From: Apostichopus japonicus
Lineage: Eukaryota; Echinodermata; Holothuroidea; Aspidochirotida; Stichopodidae
Length of the DNA: 64,000 nucleotides
NCBI RefSeq assembly: GCF_037975245.1
Contig: NC_092565.1
Span: 13,671,499 to 13,735,498 of the forward strand
Reading direction: 5' to 3'
The stretch's first letter is position 1, and each line of letters opens with the position of its first letter. Positions 9,406-22,769 of the stretch are shown piece by piece. Both the position numbers and the translations under genes were made by a program. The notes beneath the pieces are model-generated. The model was not told the DNA's origin and ran no database searches. It saw only the letters and a program-made list of their open reading frames with translations.

Positions 9406-10725
9406 CCTACACGGGGAGCTGTAAGTATTAGTTAATCCGCCTAATATCTCAGTCCATACAGTGGCGCGATGGCTCGGCGCACTGTACGAGCTGATGATCG
9501 AGACTCTCTTTTGCATCGGTGGTTCGAACCCCGGGTGATGACGTCTTTTGCCGATCTTTTACAGCAAGTGCCTACACGGGGAGCTGTAAGTATTAGTTAA
9601 TCCGCCTAATATCTCAGTCCATACAGTGGCGCGATGGCTCGGCGCACTGTGCGAGCTGATGATCGAGACTCTCTTTTGCATCGTTGGTTCGAACCCCGGG
9701 TGATGACGTCTTTTGCCGATCTTTTACAGCAAGTGCCTACACGGGGAGCTGTAAGTATTAGTTAATCCGCCTAATATCTCAGTCCATACAGTGGCGCGAT
9801 GGCTCGGCGCACTGTGCGAGCTGATGATCGAGACTCTCTTTTGCATCGTTGGTTCGAACCCCGGGTGATGACGTCTTTTGCCGATCTTTTACAGCAAGTG
9901 CCTACACGGGGAGCTGTAAGTATTAGTTAATCCGCCTAATATCTCAGTCCATACAGTGGCGCGATGGCTCGGCGCACTGTGCGAGCTGATGATCGAGACT
10001 CTCTTTTGCATCGGTGGTTCGAACCCCGGGTGATGACGTCTTTTGCCGATCTTTTACAGCAAGTGCCTACACGGGGAGCTGTAAGTATTAGTTAATCCGC
10101 CTAATATATCAGTCCATACAGTGGCGCGATGGCTCGGCGCACTGTGCGAGCTGATGATCGAGACTCTCTTTTGCATCGGTGGTTCGAACCCCGGGTGATG
10201 ACGTCTTTTGCCGATCTTTTACAGCAAGTGCCTACACGGGGAGCTGTAAGTATTAGTTAATCCGCCTAATATCTCAGTCCATACAGTGGCGCGATGGCTC
10301 GGCGCACTGTGCGAGCTGATGATCGAGACTCTCTTTTGCATCGGTGGTTCGAACCCCGGGTGATGACGTCTTTTGCCGATCTTTTACAGCAAGTGCCTAC
10401 ACGGGGAGCTGTAAGTATTAGTTAATCCGCCTAATATCTCAGTCCATACAGTGGCGCGATGGCTCGGCGCACTGTACGAGCTGATGATCGAGACTCTCTA
10501 TTGCATCGGTGGTTCGAACCCCGGGTGATGACGTCTTTTGCCGATCTTTTACAGCAAGTGCCTACACGGGGAGCTGTAAGTATTAGTTAATCCGCCTAAT
10601 ATCTCAGTCCATACAGTGGCGCGATGGCTCGGCGCACTGTGCGAGCTGATGATCGAGACTCTCTTTTGCATCGGTGGTTCGAACCCCGGGTGATGACGTC
10701 TTTTGCCGATCTTTTACAGCAAGTG

Positions 10726-10889
10726 CCTACACGGGGAGCTGTAATATTAGTTAATCCGCCTAATATCTCAGTCCATACAGTGGCTCGATGGCTCGGCGCA
10801 CTGTACGAGCTGATGATCGAGACTCTCTTTTGCATCGGTGGTTCGAACCCCGGGTGATGACGTCTTTTGCCGATCTTTAACAGCAAGTG
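10726..10889 (+). repeat. 164-bp unit with a 1-bp deletion
   Basis: One G is missing from the GTAAGTATT stretch (near 10744), so later units shift by one base. The unit also has G61T (10785), G81A and T155A. The copy II counterpart (marker at 37350) shares these substitutions but is full length, so the deletion arose in copy I after the duplication, or is a sequencing error. Confidence 0.8.
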
Positions 10890-13800
10890 CCTACACGGGG
10901 AGCTGTAAGTATTAGTTAATCCGCCTAATATCTCAGTCCATACAGTGGCGCGATGGCTCGGCGCACTGTGCGAGCTGATGATCGAGACTCTCTTTTGCAT
11001 CGGTGGTTCGAACCCCGGGTGATGACGTCTTTTGCCGATCTTTTACAGCAAGTGCCTACACGGGGAGCTGTAAGTATTAGTTAATCCGCCTAATATCTCA
11101 GTCCATACAGTGGCGCGATGGCTCGGCGCACTGTGCGAGCTGATGATCGAGACTCTCTTTTGCATCGGTGGTTCGAACCCCGGGTGATGACGTCTTTTGC
11201 CGATCTTTTACAGCAAGTGCCTACACGGGGAGCTGTAAGTATTAGTTAATCCGCCTAATATCTCAGTCCATACAGTGGCGCGATGGCTCGGCGCACTGTG
11301 CGAGCTGATGATCGAGACTCTCTTTTGCATCGGTGGTTCGAACCCCGGGTGATGACGTCTTTTGCCGATCTTTTACAGCAAGTGCCTACACGGGGAGCTG
11401 TAAGTATTAGTTAATCCGCCTAATATCTCAGTCCATACAGTGGCGCGATGGCTCGGCGCACTGTGCGAGCTGATGATCGAGACTCTCTTTTGCATCGGTG
11501 GTTCGAACCCCGGGTGATGACGTCTTTTGCCGATCTTTTACAGCAAGTGCCTACACGGGGAGCTGTAAGTATTAGTTAATCCGCCTAATATCTCAGTCCA
11601 TACAGTGGCGCGATGGCTCGGCGCACTGTGCGAGCTGATGATCGAGACTCTCTTTTGCATCGGTGGTTCGAACCCCGGGTGATGACGTCTTTTGCCGATC
11701 TTTTACAGCAAGTGCCTACACGGGGAGCTGTAAGTATTAGTTAATCCGCCTAATATCTCAGTCCATACAGTGGCGCGATGGCTCGGCGCACTGTGCGAGC
11801 TGATGATCGAGACTCTCTTTTGCATCGGTGGTTCGAACCCCGGGTGATGACGTCTTTTGCCGATCTTTTACAGCAAGTGCCTACACGGGGAGCTGTAAGT
11901 ATTAGTTAATCCGCCTAATATCTCAGTCCATACAGTGGCGCGATGACTCGGCGCACTGTGCGAGCTGATGATCGAGACTCTCTTTTGCATCGGTGGTTCG
12001 AACCCCGGGTGATGACGTCTTTTGCCGATCTTTTACAGCAAGTGCCTACACGGGGAGCTGTAAGTATTAGTTAATCCGCCTAATATCTCAGTCCATACAG
12101 TGGCGCGATGGCTCGGCGAACTGTACGAGCTGATGATCGAGACTCTCTTTTGCATCCGTGGTTCGAACCCCGGGTGATGACGTCTTTTGCCGATCTTTTA
12201 CAGCAAGTGCCTACACGGGGAGCTGTAAGTATTAGTTAATCCGCCTAATATCTCAGTCCATACAGTGGCGCGATGGCTCGGCGCACTGTGCGAGCTGATG
12301 ATCGAGACTCTCTTTTGCATCCGTGGTTCGAACCCCGGGTGATGACGTCTTTTGCCGATCTTTTACAGCAAGTGCCTACACGGGGAGCTGTAAGTATTAG
12401 TTAATCCGCCTAATATCTCAGTCCATACAGTGGCGCGATGGCTCGGCGCACTGTGCGAGCTGATGATCGAGACTCTCTTTTGCATCCGTGGTTCGAACCC
12501 CGGGTGATGACGTCTTTTGCCGATCTTTTACAGCAAGTGCCTACACGGGGAGCTGTAAGTATTAGTTAATCCGCCTAATATCTCAGTCCATACAGTGGCG
12601 CGATGGCTCGGCGCACTGTGCGAGCTGATGATCGAGACTCTCTTTTGCATCCGTGGTTCGAACCCCGGGTGATGACGTCTTTTGCCGATCTTTTACAGCA
12701 AGTGCCTACACGGGGAGCTGTAAGTATTAGTTAATCCGCCTAATATCTCAGTCCATACAGTGGCGCGATGGCTCGGCGCACTGTGCGAGCTGATGATCGA
12801 GACTCTCTTTTGCATCCCTGGTTCGAACCCCGGGTGATGACGTCTTTTGCCGATCTTTTACAGCAAGTGCCTACACGGGGAGCTGTAAGTATTAGTTAAT
12901 CCGCCTAATATCTCAGTCCATACAGTGGCGCGATGGCTCGGCGCACTGTGCGAGCTGATGATCGAGACACTCTTTTGCATCGGTGGTTCGAACCCCGGGT
13001 GATGACGTCTTTTGCCGATCTTTTACAGCAAGTGCCTACACGGGGAGCTGTAAGTATTAGTTAATCCGCCTAATATCTCAGTCCATACAGTGGCGCGATG
13101 GCTCGGCGCACTGTGCGAGCTGATGATCGAGACTCTCTTTTGCATCGGTGGTTCGAACCCCGGGTGATGACGTCTTTTGCCGATCTTTTACAGCAAGTGC
13201 CTACACGGGGAGCTGTAAGTATTAGTTAATCCGCCTAATATCTCAGTCCATACAGTGGCGCGATGGCTCGGCGCACTGTGCGAGCTGATGATCGAGACTC
13301 TCTTTTGCATCGGTGGTTCGAACCCCGGGTGATGACGTCTTTTGCCGATCTTTTACAGCAAGTGCCTACACGGGGAGCTGTAAGTATTAGTTAATCCGCC
13401 TAATATCTCAGTCCATACAGTGGCGCGATGGCTCGGCGCACTGTGCGAGCTGATGATCGAGACTCTCTTTTGCATCCCTGGTTCGAACCCCGGGTGATGA
13501 CGTCTTTTGCCGATCTTTTACAGCAAGTGCCTACACGGGGAGCTGTAAGTATTAGTTAATCCGCCTAATATCTCAGTCCATACAGTGGCGCGATGGCTCG
13601 GCGCACTGTGCGAGCTGATGATCGAGACTCTCTTTTGCATCCCTGGTTCGAACCCCGGGTGATGACGTCTTTTGCCGATCTTTTACAGCAAGTGCCTACA
13701 CGGGGAGCTGTAAGTATTAGTTAATCCGCCTAATATCTCAGTCCATACAGTGGCGCGATGGCTCGGCGCACTGTGCGAGCTGATGATCGAGACTCTCTTT

Positions 13801-16800
13801 TGCATCCCTGGTTCGAACCCCGGGTGATGACGTCTTTTGCCGATCTTTTACAGCAAGTGCCTACACGGGGAGCTGTAAGTATTAGTTAATCCGCCTAATA
13901 TCTCAGTCCATACAGTGGCGCGATGGCTCGGCGCACTGTGCGAGCTGATGATCGAGACTCTCTTTTGCATCCCTGGTTCGAACCCCGGGTGATGACGTCT
14001 TTTGCCGATCTTTTACAGCAAGTGCCTACACGGGGAGCTGTAAGTATTAGTTAATCCGCCTAATATCTCAGTCCATACAGTGGCGCGATGGCTCGGCGCA
14101 CTGTGCGAGCTGATGATCGAGACTCTCTTTTGCATCCCTGGTTCGAACCCCGGGTGATGACGTCTTTTGCCGATCTTTTACAGCAAGTGCCTACACGGGG
14201 AGCTGTAAGTATTAGTTAATCCGCCTAATATCTCAGTCCATACAGTGGCGCGATGGCTCGGCGCACTGTGCGAGCTGATGATCGAGACTCTCTTTTGCAT
14301 CCCTGGTTCGAACCCCGGGTGATGACGTCTTTTGCCGATCTTTTACAGCAAGTGCCTACACGGGGAGCTGTAAGTATTAGTTAATCCGCCTAATATCTCA
14401 GTCCATACAGTGGCGCGATGGCTCGGCGCACTGTGCGAGCTGATGATCGAGACTCTCTTTTGCATCCCTGGTTCGAACCCCGGGTGATGACGTCTTTTGC
14501 CGATCTTTTACAGCAAGTGCCTACACGGGGAGCTGTAAGTATTAGTTAATCCGCCTAATATCTCAGTCCATACAGTGGCGCGATGGCTCGGCGCACTGTG
14601 CGAGCTGATGATCGAGACTCTCTTTTGCATCCCTGGTTCGAACCCCGGGTGATGACGTCTTTTGCCGATCTTTTACAGCAAGTGCCTACACGGGGAGCTG
14701 TAAGTATTAGTTAATCCGCCTAATATCTCAGTCCATACAGTGGCGCGATGGCTCGGCGCACTGTGCGAGCTGATGATCGAGACTCTCTTTTGCATCCCTG
14801 GTTCGAACCCCGGGTGATGACGTCTTTTGCCGATCTTTTACAGCAAGTGCCTACACGGGGAGCTGTAAGTATTAGTTAATCCGCCTAATATCTCAGTCCA
14901 TACAGTGGCGCGATGGCTCGGCGCACTGTGCGAGCTGATGATCGAGACTCTCTTTTGCATCCCTGGTTCGAACCCCGGGTGATGACGTCTTTTGCCGATC
15001 TTTTACAGCAAGTGCCTACACGGGGAGCTGTAAGTATTAGTTAATCCGCCTAATATCTCAGTCCATACAGTGGCGCGATGGCTCGGCGCACTGTGCGAGC
15101 TGATGATCGAGACTCTCTTTTGCATCCCTGGTTCGAACCCCGGGTGATGACGTCTTTTGCCGATCTTTTACAGCAAGTGCCTACACGGGGAGCTGTAAGT
15201 ATTAGTTAATCCGCCTAATATCTCAGTCCATACAGTGGCGCGATGGCTCGGCGCACTGTGCGAGCTGATGATCGAGACTCTCTTTTGCATCGGTGGTTCG
15301 AACCCCGGGTGATGACGTCTTTTGCCGATCTTTTACAGCAAGTGCCTACACGGGGAGCTGTAAGTATTAGTTAATCCGCCTAATATCTCAGTCCATACAG
15401 TGGCGCGATGGCTCGGCGCACTGTGCGAGCTGATGATCGAGACTCTCTTTTGCATCGGTGGTTCGAACCCCGGGTGATGACGTCTTTTGCCGATCTTTTA
15501 CAGCAAGTGCCTACACGGGGAGCTGTAAGTATTAGTTAATCCGCCTAATATCTCAGTCCATACAGTGGCGCGATGGCTCGGCGCACTGTGCGAGCTGATG
15601 ATCGAGACTCTCTTTTGCATCCGTGGTTCGAACCCCGGGTGATGACGTCTTTTGCCGATCTTTTACAGCAAGTGCCTACACGGGGAGCTGTAAGTATTAG
15701 TTAATCCGCCTAATATCTCAGTCCATACAGTGGCGCGATGGCTCGGCGCACTGTGCGAGCTGATGATCGAGACTCTCTTTTGCATCCGTGGTTCGAACCC
15801 CGGGTGATGACGTCTTTTGCCGATCTTTTACAGCAAGTGCCTACACGGGGAGCTGTAAGTATTAGTTAATCCGCCTAATATCTCAGTCCATACAGTGGCG
15901 CGATGGCTCGGCGCACTGTGCGAGCTGATGATCGAGACTCTCTTTTGCATCCCTGGTTCGAACCCCGGGTGATGACGTCTTTTGCCGATCTTTTACAGCA
16001 AGTGCCTACACGGGGAGCTGTAAGTATTAGTTAATCCGCCTAATATCTCAGTCCATACAGTGGCGCGATGGCTCGGCGCACTGTGCGAGCTGATGATCGA
16101 GACTCTCTTTTGCATCCCTGGTTCGAACCCCGGGTGATGACGTCTTTTGCCGATCTTTTACAGCAAGTGCCTACACGGGGAGCTGTAAGTATTAGTTAAT
16201 CCGCCTAATATCTCAGTCCATACAGTGGCGCGATGGCCCGGCGCACTGTGCGAGCTGATGATCGAGACTCTCTTTTGCATCCCTGGTTCGAACCCCGGGT
16301 GATGACGTCTTTTGCCGATCTTTTACAGCAAGTGCCTACACGGGGAGCTGTAAGTATTAGTTAATCCGCCTAATATCTCAGTCCATACAGTGGCGCGATG
16401 GCTCGGCGCACTGTGCGAGCTGATGATCGAGACTCTCTTTTGCATCCCTGGTTCGAACCCCGGGTGATGACGTCTTTTGCCGATCTCTTACAGCAAGTGC
16501 CTACACGGGGAGCTGTAAGTATTAGTTAATCCGCCTAATATCTCAGTCCATACAGTGGCGCGATGGCTCGGCGCACTGTGCGAGCTGATGATCGAGACTC
16601 TCTTTTGCATCCCTGGTTCGAACCCCGGGTGATGACGTCTTTTGCCGATCTCTTACAGCAAGTGCCTACACGGGGAGCTGTAAGTATTAGTTAATCCGCC
16701 TAATATCTCAGTCCATACAGTGGCGCGATGGCTCGGCGCACTGTGCGAGCTGATGATCGAGACTCTCTTTTGCATCCCTGGTTCGAACCCCGGGTGATGA

Positions 16801-17489
16801 CGTCTTTTGCCGATCTTTTGCAGCAAGTGCCTACACGGGGAGCTGTAAGTATTAGTTAATCCGCCTAATATCTCAGTCCATACAGTGGCGCGATGGCTCG
16901 GCGCACTGTGCGAGCTGATGATCGAGACTCTCTTTTGCATCCCTGGTTCGAACCCCGGGTGATGACGTCTTTTGCCGATCTCTTGCAGCAAGTGCCTACA
17001 CGGGGAGCTGTAAGTATTAGTTAATCCGCCTAATATCTCAGTCCATACAGTGGCGCGATGGCTCGGCGCACTGTGCGAGCTGATGATCGAGACTCTCTTT
17101 TGCATCCCTGGTTCGAACCCCGGGTGATGACGTCTTTTGCCGATCTTTTACAGCAAGTGCCTACACGGGGAGCTGTAAGTATTAGTTAATCCGCCTAATA
17201 TCTCAGTCCATACAGTGGCGCGATGGCTCGGCGCACTGTGCGAGCTGATGATCGAGACTCTCTTTTGCATCCCTGGTTCGAACCCCGGGTGATGACGTCT
17301 TTTGCCGATCTTTTGCAGCAAGTGCCTACACGGGGAGCTGTAAGTATTAGTTAATCCGCCTAATATCTCAGTCCATACAGTGGCGCGATGGCTCGGCGCA
17401 CTGTGCGAGCTGATGATCGAGACTCTCTTTTGCATCCCTGGTTCGAACCCCGGGTGATGACGTCTTTTGCCGATCTTTTACAGCAAGTG

Positions 17490-17984
17490 CCTACACGGGG
17501 AGCTGTAAGTATTAGTTAATCCGCCCAATATCTCAGTCCATACAGTGGCGCGATGGCTCGGCGCACTGTGCGAGCTGATGATCGAGACGCTCTTTTGCAT
17601 CCCTGGTTCGAACCCCGGGTGATGACGTCTTTTGCCGATCTTTTACAGCAAGTGCCTACACGGGGAGCTGTAAGTATTAGTTAATCCGCCCAATATCTCA
17701 GTCCATACAGTTGCGCGATGGCTCGGCGCACTGTGCGAGCTGATGATCGAGACTCTCTTTTGCATCCCTGGTTCGAACCCCGGGTGATGACGTCTTTTGC
17801 CGATCTTTTACAGCAAGTGCCTACACGGGGAGCTGTAAGTATTAGTTAATCCGCCCAATATCTCAGTCCATACAGTGGCGCGATGGCTCGGCGCACTGTG
17901 CGAGCTGATGATCGAGACTCTCTTTTGCATCCCTGGTTCGAACCCCGGGTGATGACGTCTTTTGCCGATCTTTTACAGCAAGTG
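17490..17984 (+). repeat. T37C unit cluster (copy I, 3 units)
   Basis: Three adjacent units carry T37C, at 17526, 17691 and 17856. The first also has T100G and the second G58T. The matching cluster at 43065 has four units and none of these extra changes. Confidence 0.85.
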
Positions 17985-19139
17985 CCTACACGGGGAGCTG
18001 TAAGTATTAGTTAATCCGCCTAATATCTCAGTCCGTACAGTGGCGCGATGGCTCGGCGCACTGTGCGAGCTGATGATCGAGACTCTCTTTTGCATCCCTG
18101 GTTCGAACCCCGGGTGATGACGTCTTTTGCCGATCTTTTACAGCAAGTGCCTACACGGGGAGCTGTAAGTATTAGTTAATCCGCCTAATATCTCAGTCCA
18201 TACAGTGGCGCGATGGCTCGGCGCACTGTGCGAGCTGATGATCGAGACTCTCTTTTGCATCGGTGGTTCGAACCCCGGGTGATGACGTCTTTTGCCGATC
18301 TTTTACAGCAAGTGCCTACACGGGGAGCTGTAAGTATTAGTTAATCCGCCTAATATCTCAGTCCATACAGTGGCGCGATGGCTCGGCGCACTGTGCGAGC
18401 TGATGATCGAGACTCTCTTTTGCATCCCTGGTTCGAACCCCGGGTGATGACGTCTTTTGCCGATCTTTTACAGCAAGTGCCTACACGGGGAGCTGTAAGT
18501 ATTAGTTAATCCGCCTAATATCTCAGTCCATACAGTGGCGCGATGGCTCGGCGCACTGTGCGAGCTGATGATCGAGACTCTCTTTTGCATCCCTGGTTCG
18601 AACCCCGGGTGATGACGTCTTTTGCCGATCTTTTACAGCAAGTGCCTACACGGGGAGCTGTAAGTATTAGTTAATCCGCCTAATATCTCAGTCCATACAG
18701 TGGCGCGATGGCTCGGCGCACTGTGCGAGCTGATGATCGAGACTCTCTTTTGCATCCCTGGTTCGAACCCCGGGTGATGACGTCTTTTGCCGATCTTTTA
18801 CAGCAAGTGCCTACACGGGGAGCTGTAAGTATTAGTTAATCCGCCTAATATCTCAGTCCATACAGTGGCGCGATGGCTCGGCGCACTGTGCGAGCTGATG
18901 ATCGAGACTCTCTTTTGCATCCCTGGTTCGAACCCCGGGTGATGACGTCTTTTGCCGATCTTTTACAGCAAGTGCCTACACGGGGAGCTGTAAGTATTAG
19001 TTAATCCGCCTAATATCTCAGTCCATACAGTGGCGCGATGGCTCGGCGCACTGTGCGAGCTGATGATCGAGACTCTCTTTTGCATCCCTGGTTCGAACCC
19101 CGGGTGATGACGTCTTTTGCCGATCTTTTACAGCAAGTG

Positions 19140-19964
19140 CCTACACGGGGAGCTGTAAGTATTAGTTAATCCGCCTAATATCTCAGTCCATACAGTGGCG
19201 CGATGGCTCGGCGCGCTGTGCGAGCTGATGATCGAGACTCTCTTTTGCATCCCTGGTTCGAACCCCGGGTGATGACGTCTTTTGCCGATCTTTTACAGCA
19301 AGTGCCTACACGGGGAGCTGTAAGTATTAGTTAATCCGCCTAATATCTCAGTCCATACAGTGGCGCGATGGCTCGGCGCGCTGTGCGAGCTGATGATCGA
19401 GACTCTCTTTTGCATCCCTGGTTCGAACCCCGGGTGATGACGTCTTTTGCCGATCTTTTACAGCAAGTGCCTACACGGGGAGCTGTAAGTATTAGTTAAT
19501 CCGCCTAATATCTCAGTCCATACAGTGGCGCGATGGCTCGGCGCGCTGTGCGAGCTGATGATCGAGACTCTCTTTTGCATCCCTGGTTCGAACCCCGGGT
19601 GATGACGTCTTTTGCCGATCTTTTACAGCAAGTGCCTACACGGGGAGCTGTAAGTATTAGTTAATCCGCCTAATATCTCAGTCCATACAGTGGCGCGATG
19701 GCTCGGCGCGCTGTGCGAGCTGATGATCGAGACTCTCTTTTGCATCCCTGGTTCGAACCCCGGGTGATGACGTCTTTTGCCGATCTTTTACAGCAAGTGC
19801 CTACACGGGGAGCTGTAAGTATTAGTTAATCCGCCTAATATCTCAGTCCATACAGTGGCGCGATGGCTCGGCGCGCTGTGCGAGCTGATGATCGAGACTC
19901 TCTTTTGCATCCCTGGTTCGAACCCCGGGTGATGACGTCTTTTGCCGATCTTTTACAGCAAGTG
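19140..19964 (+). repeat. A76G unit cluster (copy I, 5 units)
   Basis: Five consecutive units carry A76G, from 19215 to 19875 in 165-bp steps. The variant lies in the inner stem of the bulged hairpin. The copy II counterpart has seven units. Confidence 0.85.
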
Positions 19965-22769
19965 CCTACACGGGGAGCTGTAAGTATTAGTTAATCCGCC
20001 TAATATCTCAGTCCATACAGTGGCGCGATGGCTCGGCGCACTGTGCGAGCTGATGATCGAGACTCTCTTTTGCATCCCTGGTTCGAACCCCGGGTGATGA
20101 CGTCTTTTGCCGATCTTTTACAGCAAGTGCCTACACGGGGAGCTGTAAGTATTAGTTAATCCGCCTAATATCTCAGTCCATACAGTGGCGCGATGGCTCG
20201 GCGCACTGTGCGAGCTGATGATCGAGACTCTCTTTTGCATCCCTGGTTCGAACCCCGGGTGATGACGTCTTTTGCCGATCTTTTACAGCAAGTGCCTACA
20301 CGGGGAGCTGTAAGTATTAGTTAATCCGCCTAATATCTCAGTCCATACAGTGGCGCGATGGCTCGGCGCACTGTGCGAGCTGATGATAGAGACTCTCTTT
20401 TGCATCCGTGGTTCGAACCCCGGGTGATGACGTCTTTTGCCGATCTTTTACAGCAAGTGCCTACACGGGGAGCTGTAAGTATTAGTTAATCCGCCTAATA
20501 TCTCAGTCCATACAGTGGCGCGATGGCTCGGCGCACTGTGCGAGCTGATGATCGAGACTCTCTTTTGCATCCCTGGTTCGAACCCCGGGTGATGACGTCT
20601 TTTGCCGATCTTTTACAGCAAGTGCATACACGGGGAGCTGTAAGTATTAGTTAATCCGCCTAATATCTCAGTCCATACAGTGGCGCGATGGCTCGGCGCA
20701 CTGTGCGAGCTGATGATCGAGACTCTCTTTTGCATCCGTGGTTCGAACCCCGGGTGATGACGTCTTTTGCCGATCTCTTACAGCAAGTGCCTACACGAGG
20801 AGCTGTAAGTATTAGTTAATCCGCCTAATATCTCAGTCCATACAGTGGCGCGATGGCTCGGCGCACTGTGCGAGCTGATGATCGAGACTCTCTTTTGCAT
20901 CCGTGGTTCGAACCCCGGGTGATGACGTCTTTTGCCGATCTTTTACAGCAAGTGCCTACACGGGGAGCTGTAAGTATTAGTTAATCCGCCTAATATCTCA
21001 GTCCATACAGTGGCGCGATGGCTCGGCGCACTGTGCGAGCTGATGATCGAGACTCTCTTTTGCATCCCTGGTTCGAACCCCGGGTGATGACGTCTTTTGC
21101 CGATCTTTTACAGCAAGTGCCTACACGGGGAGCTGTAAGTATTAGTTAATCGGCCTAATATCTCAGTCCATACAGTGGCGCGATGGCTCGGCGCACTGTG
21201 CGAGCTGATGATCGAGACTCTCTTTTGCATCCCTGGTTCGAACCCCGGGTGATGACGTCTTTTGCCGATCTTTTACAGCAAGTGCCTACACGGGGAGCTG
21301 TAAGTATTAGTTAATCGGCCTAATATCTCAGTCCATACAGTGGCGCGATGGCTCGGCGCACTGTGCGAGCTGATGATCGAGACTCTCTTTTGCATCCCTG
21401 GTTCGAACCCCGGGTGATGACGTCTTTTGCCGATCTTTTACAGCAAGTGCCTACACGGGGAGCTGTAAGTATTAGTTAATCGGCCTAATATCTCAGTCCA
21501 TACAGTGGCGCGATGGCTCGGCGCACTGTGCGAGCTGATGATCGAGACTCTCTTTTGCATCCCTGGTTCGAACCCCGGGTGATGACGTCTTTTGCCGATC
21601 TTTTACAGCAAGTGCCTACACGGGGAGCTGTAAGTATTAGTTAATCCGCCTAATATCTCAGTCCATACAGTGGCGCGATGGCTCGGCGCACTGTACGAGC
21701 TGATGATCGAGACTCTCTTTTGCATCCCTGGTTCGAACCCCGGGTGATGACGTCTTTTGCCGATCTTTTACAGCAAGTGCCTACACGGGGAGCTGTAAGT
21801 ATTAGTTAATCCGCCTAATATCTCAGTCCATACAGTGGCGCGATGGCTCGGCGCACTGTGCGAGCTGATGATCGAGACTCTCTTTTGCATCCCTGGTTCG
21901 AACCCCGGGTGATGACGTCTTTTGCCGATCTTTTACAGCAAGTGCCTACACGGGGAGCTGTAAGTATTAGTTAATCCGCCTAATATCTCAGTCCATACAG
22001 TGGCGCGATGGCTCGGCGCACCGTGCGAGCTGATGATCGAGACTCTCTTTTGCATCCCTGGTTCGAACCCCGGGTGATGACGTCTTTTGCCGATCTTTTA
22101 CAGCAAGTGCCTACACGGGGAGCTGTAAGTATTAGTTAATCCGCCTAATATCTCAGTCCATACAGTGGCGCGATGGCTCGGCGCACTGTGCGAGCTGATG
22201 ATCGAGACTCTCTTTTGCATCCCTGGTTCGAACCCCGGGTGATGACGTCTTTTGCCGATCTTTTACAGCAAGTGCCTACACGGGGAGCTGTAAGTATTAG
22301 TTAATCCGCCTAATATCTCAGTCCATACAGTGGCGCGATGGCTCGGCGCACTGTGCGAGCTGATGATGGAGACTCTCTTTTGCATCCCTGGTTCGAACCC
22401 CGGGTGATGACGTCTTTTGCCGATCTTTTACAGCAAGTGCCTACACGGGGAGCTGTAAGTATTAGTTAATCCGCCTAATATCTCAGTCCATACAGTGGCG
22501 CGATGGCTCGGCGCACTGTGCGAGCTGATGATCGAGACTCTCTTTTGCATCCCTGGTTCGAACCCCGGGTGATGACGTCTTTTGCCGATCTTTTACAGCA
22601 AGTGCCTACACGGGGAGCTGTAAGTATTAGTTAATCCGCCTAATATCTCAGTCCATACAGTGGCGCGATGGCTCGGCGCACTGTGCGAGCTGATGATCGA
22701 GACTCTCTTTTGCATCCCTGGTTCGAACCCCGGGTGATGACGTCTTTTGCCGATCTTTTACAGCAAGTG

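Larger units (their letters stand above)
1651..21779 (+). repeat. Higher-order block, copy I (about 122 units)
   Basis: Rare private substitutions here recur in the same order in copy II (about 26.6-48.2 kb). Examples are T52C at 2362, 2527 and 2692; T15A at 6780; T28G at 7783; C43A at 10108; T104A at 10500; G61T at 10785; C75A at 12119; T100A at 12969; T69C at 16238; T37C from 17526; A76G from 19215; C2A at 20626; G9A at 20798; C33G from 21152; and G81A at 21695. The outer ends are set by the first and last markers I trust, so the true ends are uncertain. This copy carries the 1-bp deletion near 10744, which copy II lacks. Confidence 0.85.

Noticed and set aside
10624-10857. Plus-strand open frame of 77 codons
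   Set aside because: It exists only because the 1-bp deletion near 10744 shifts the frame between two repeat units. It is translated satellite, not a gene.
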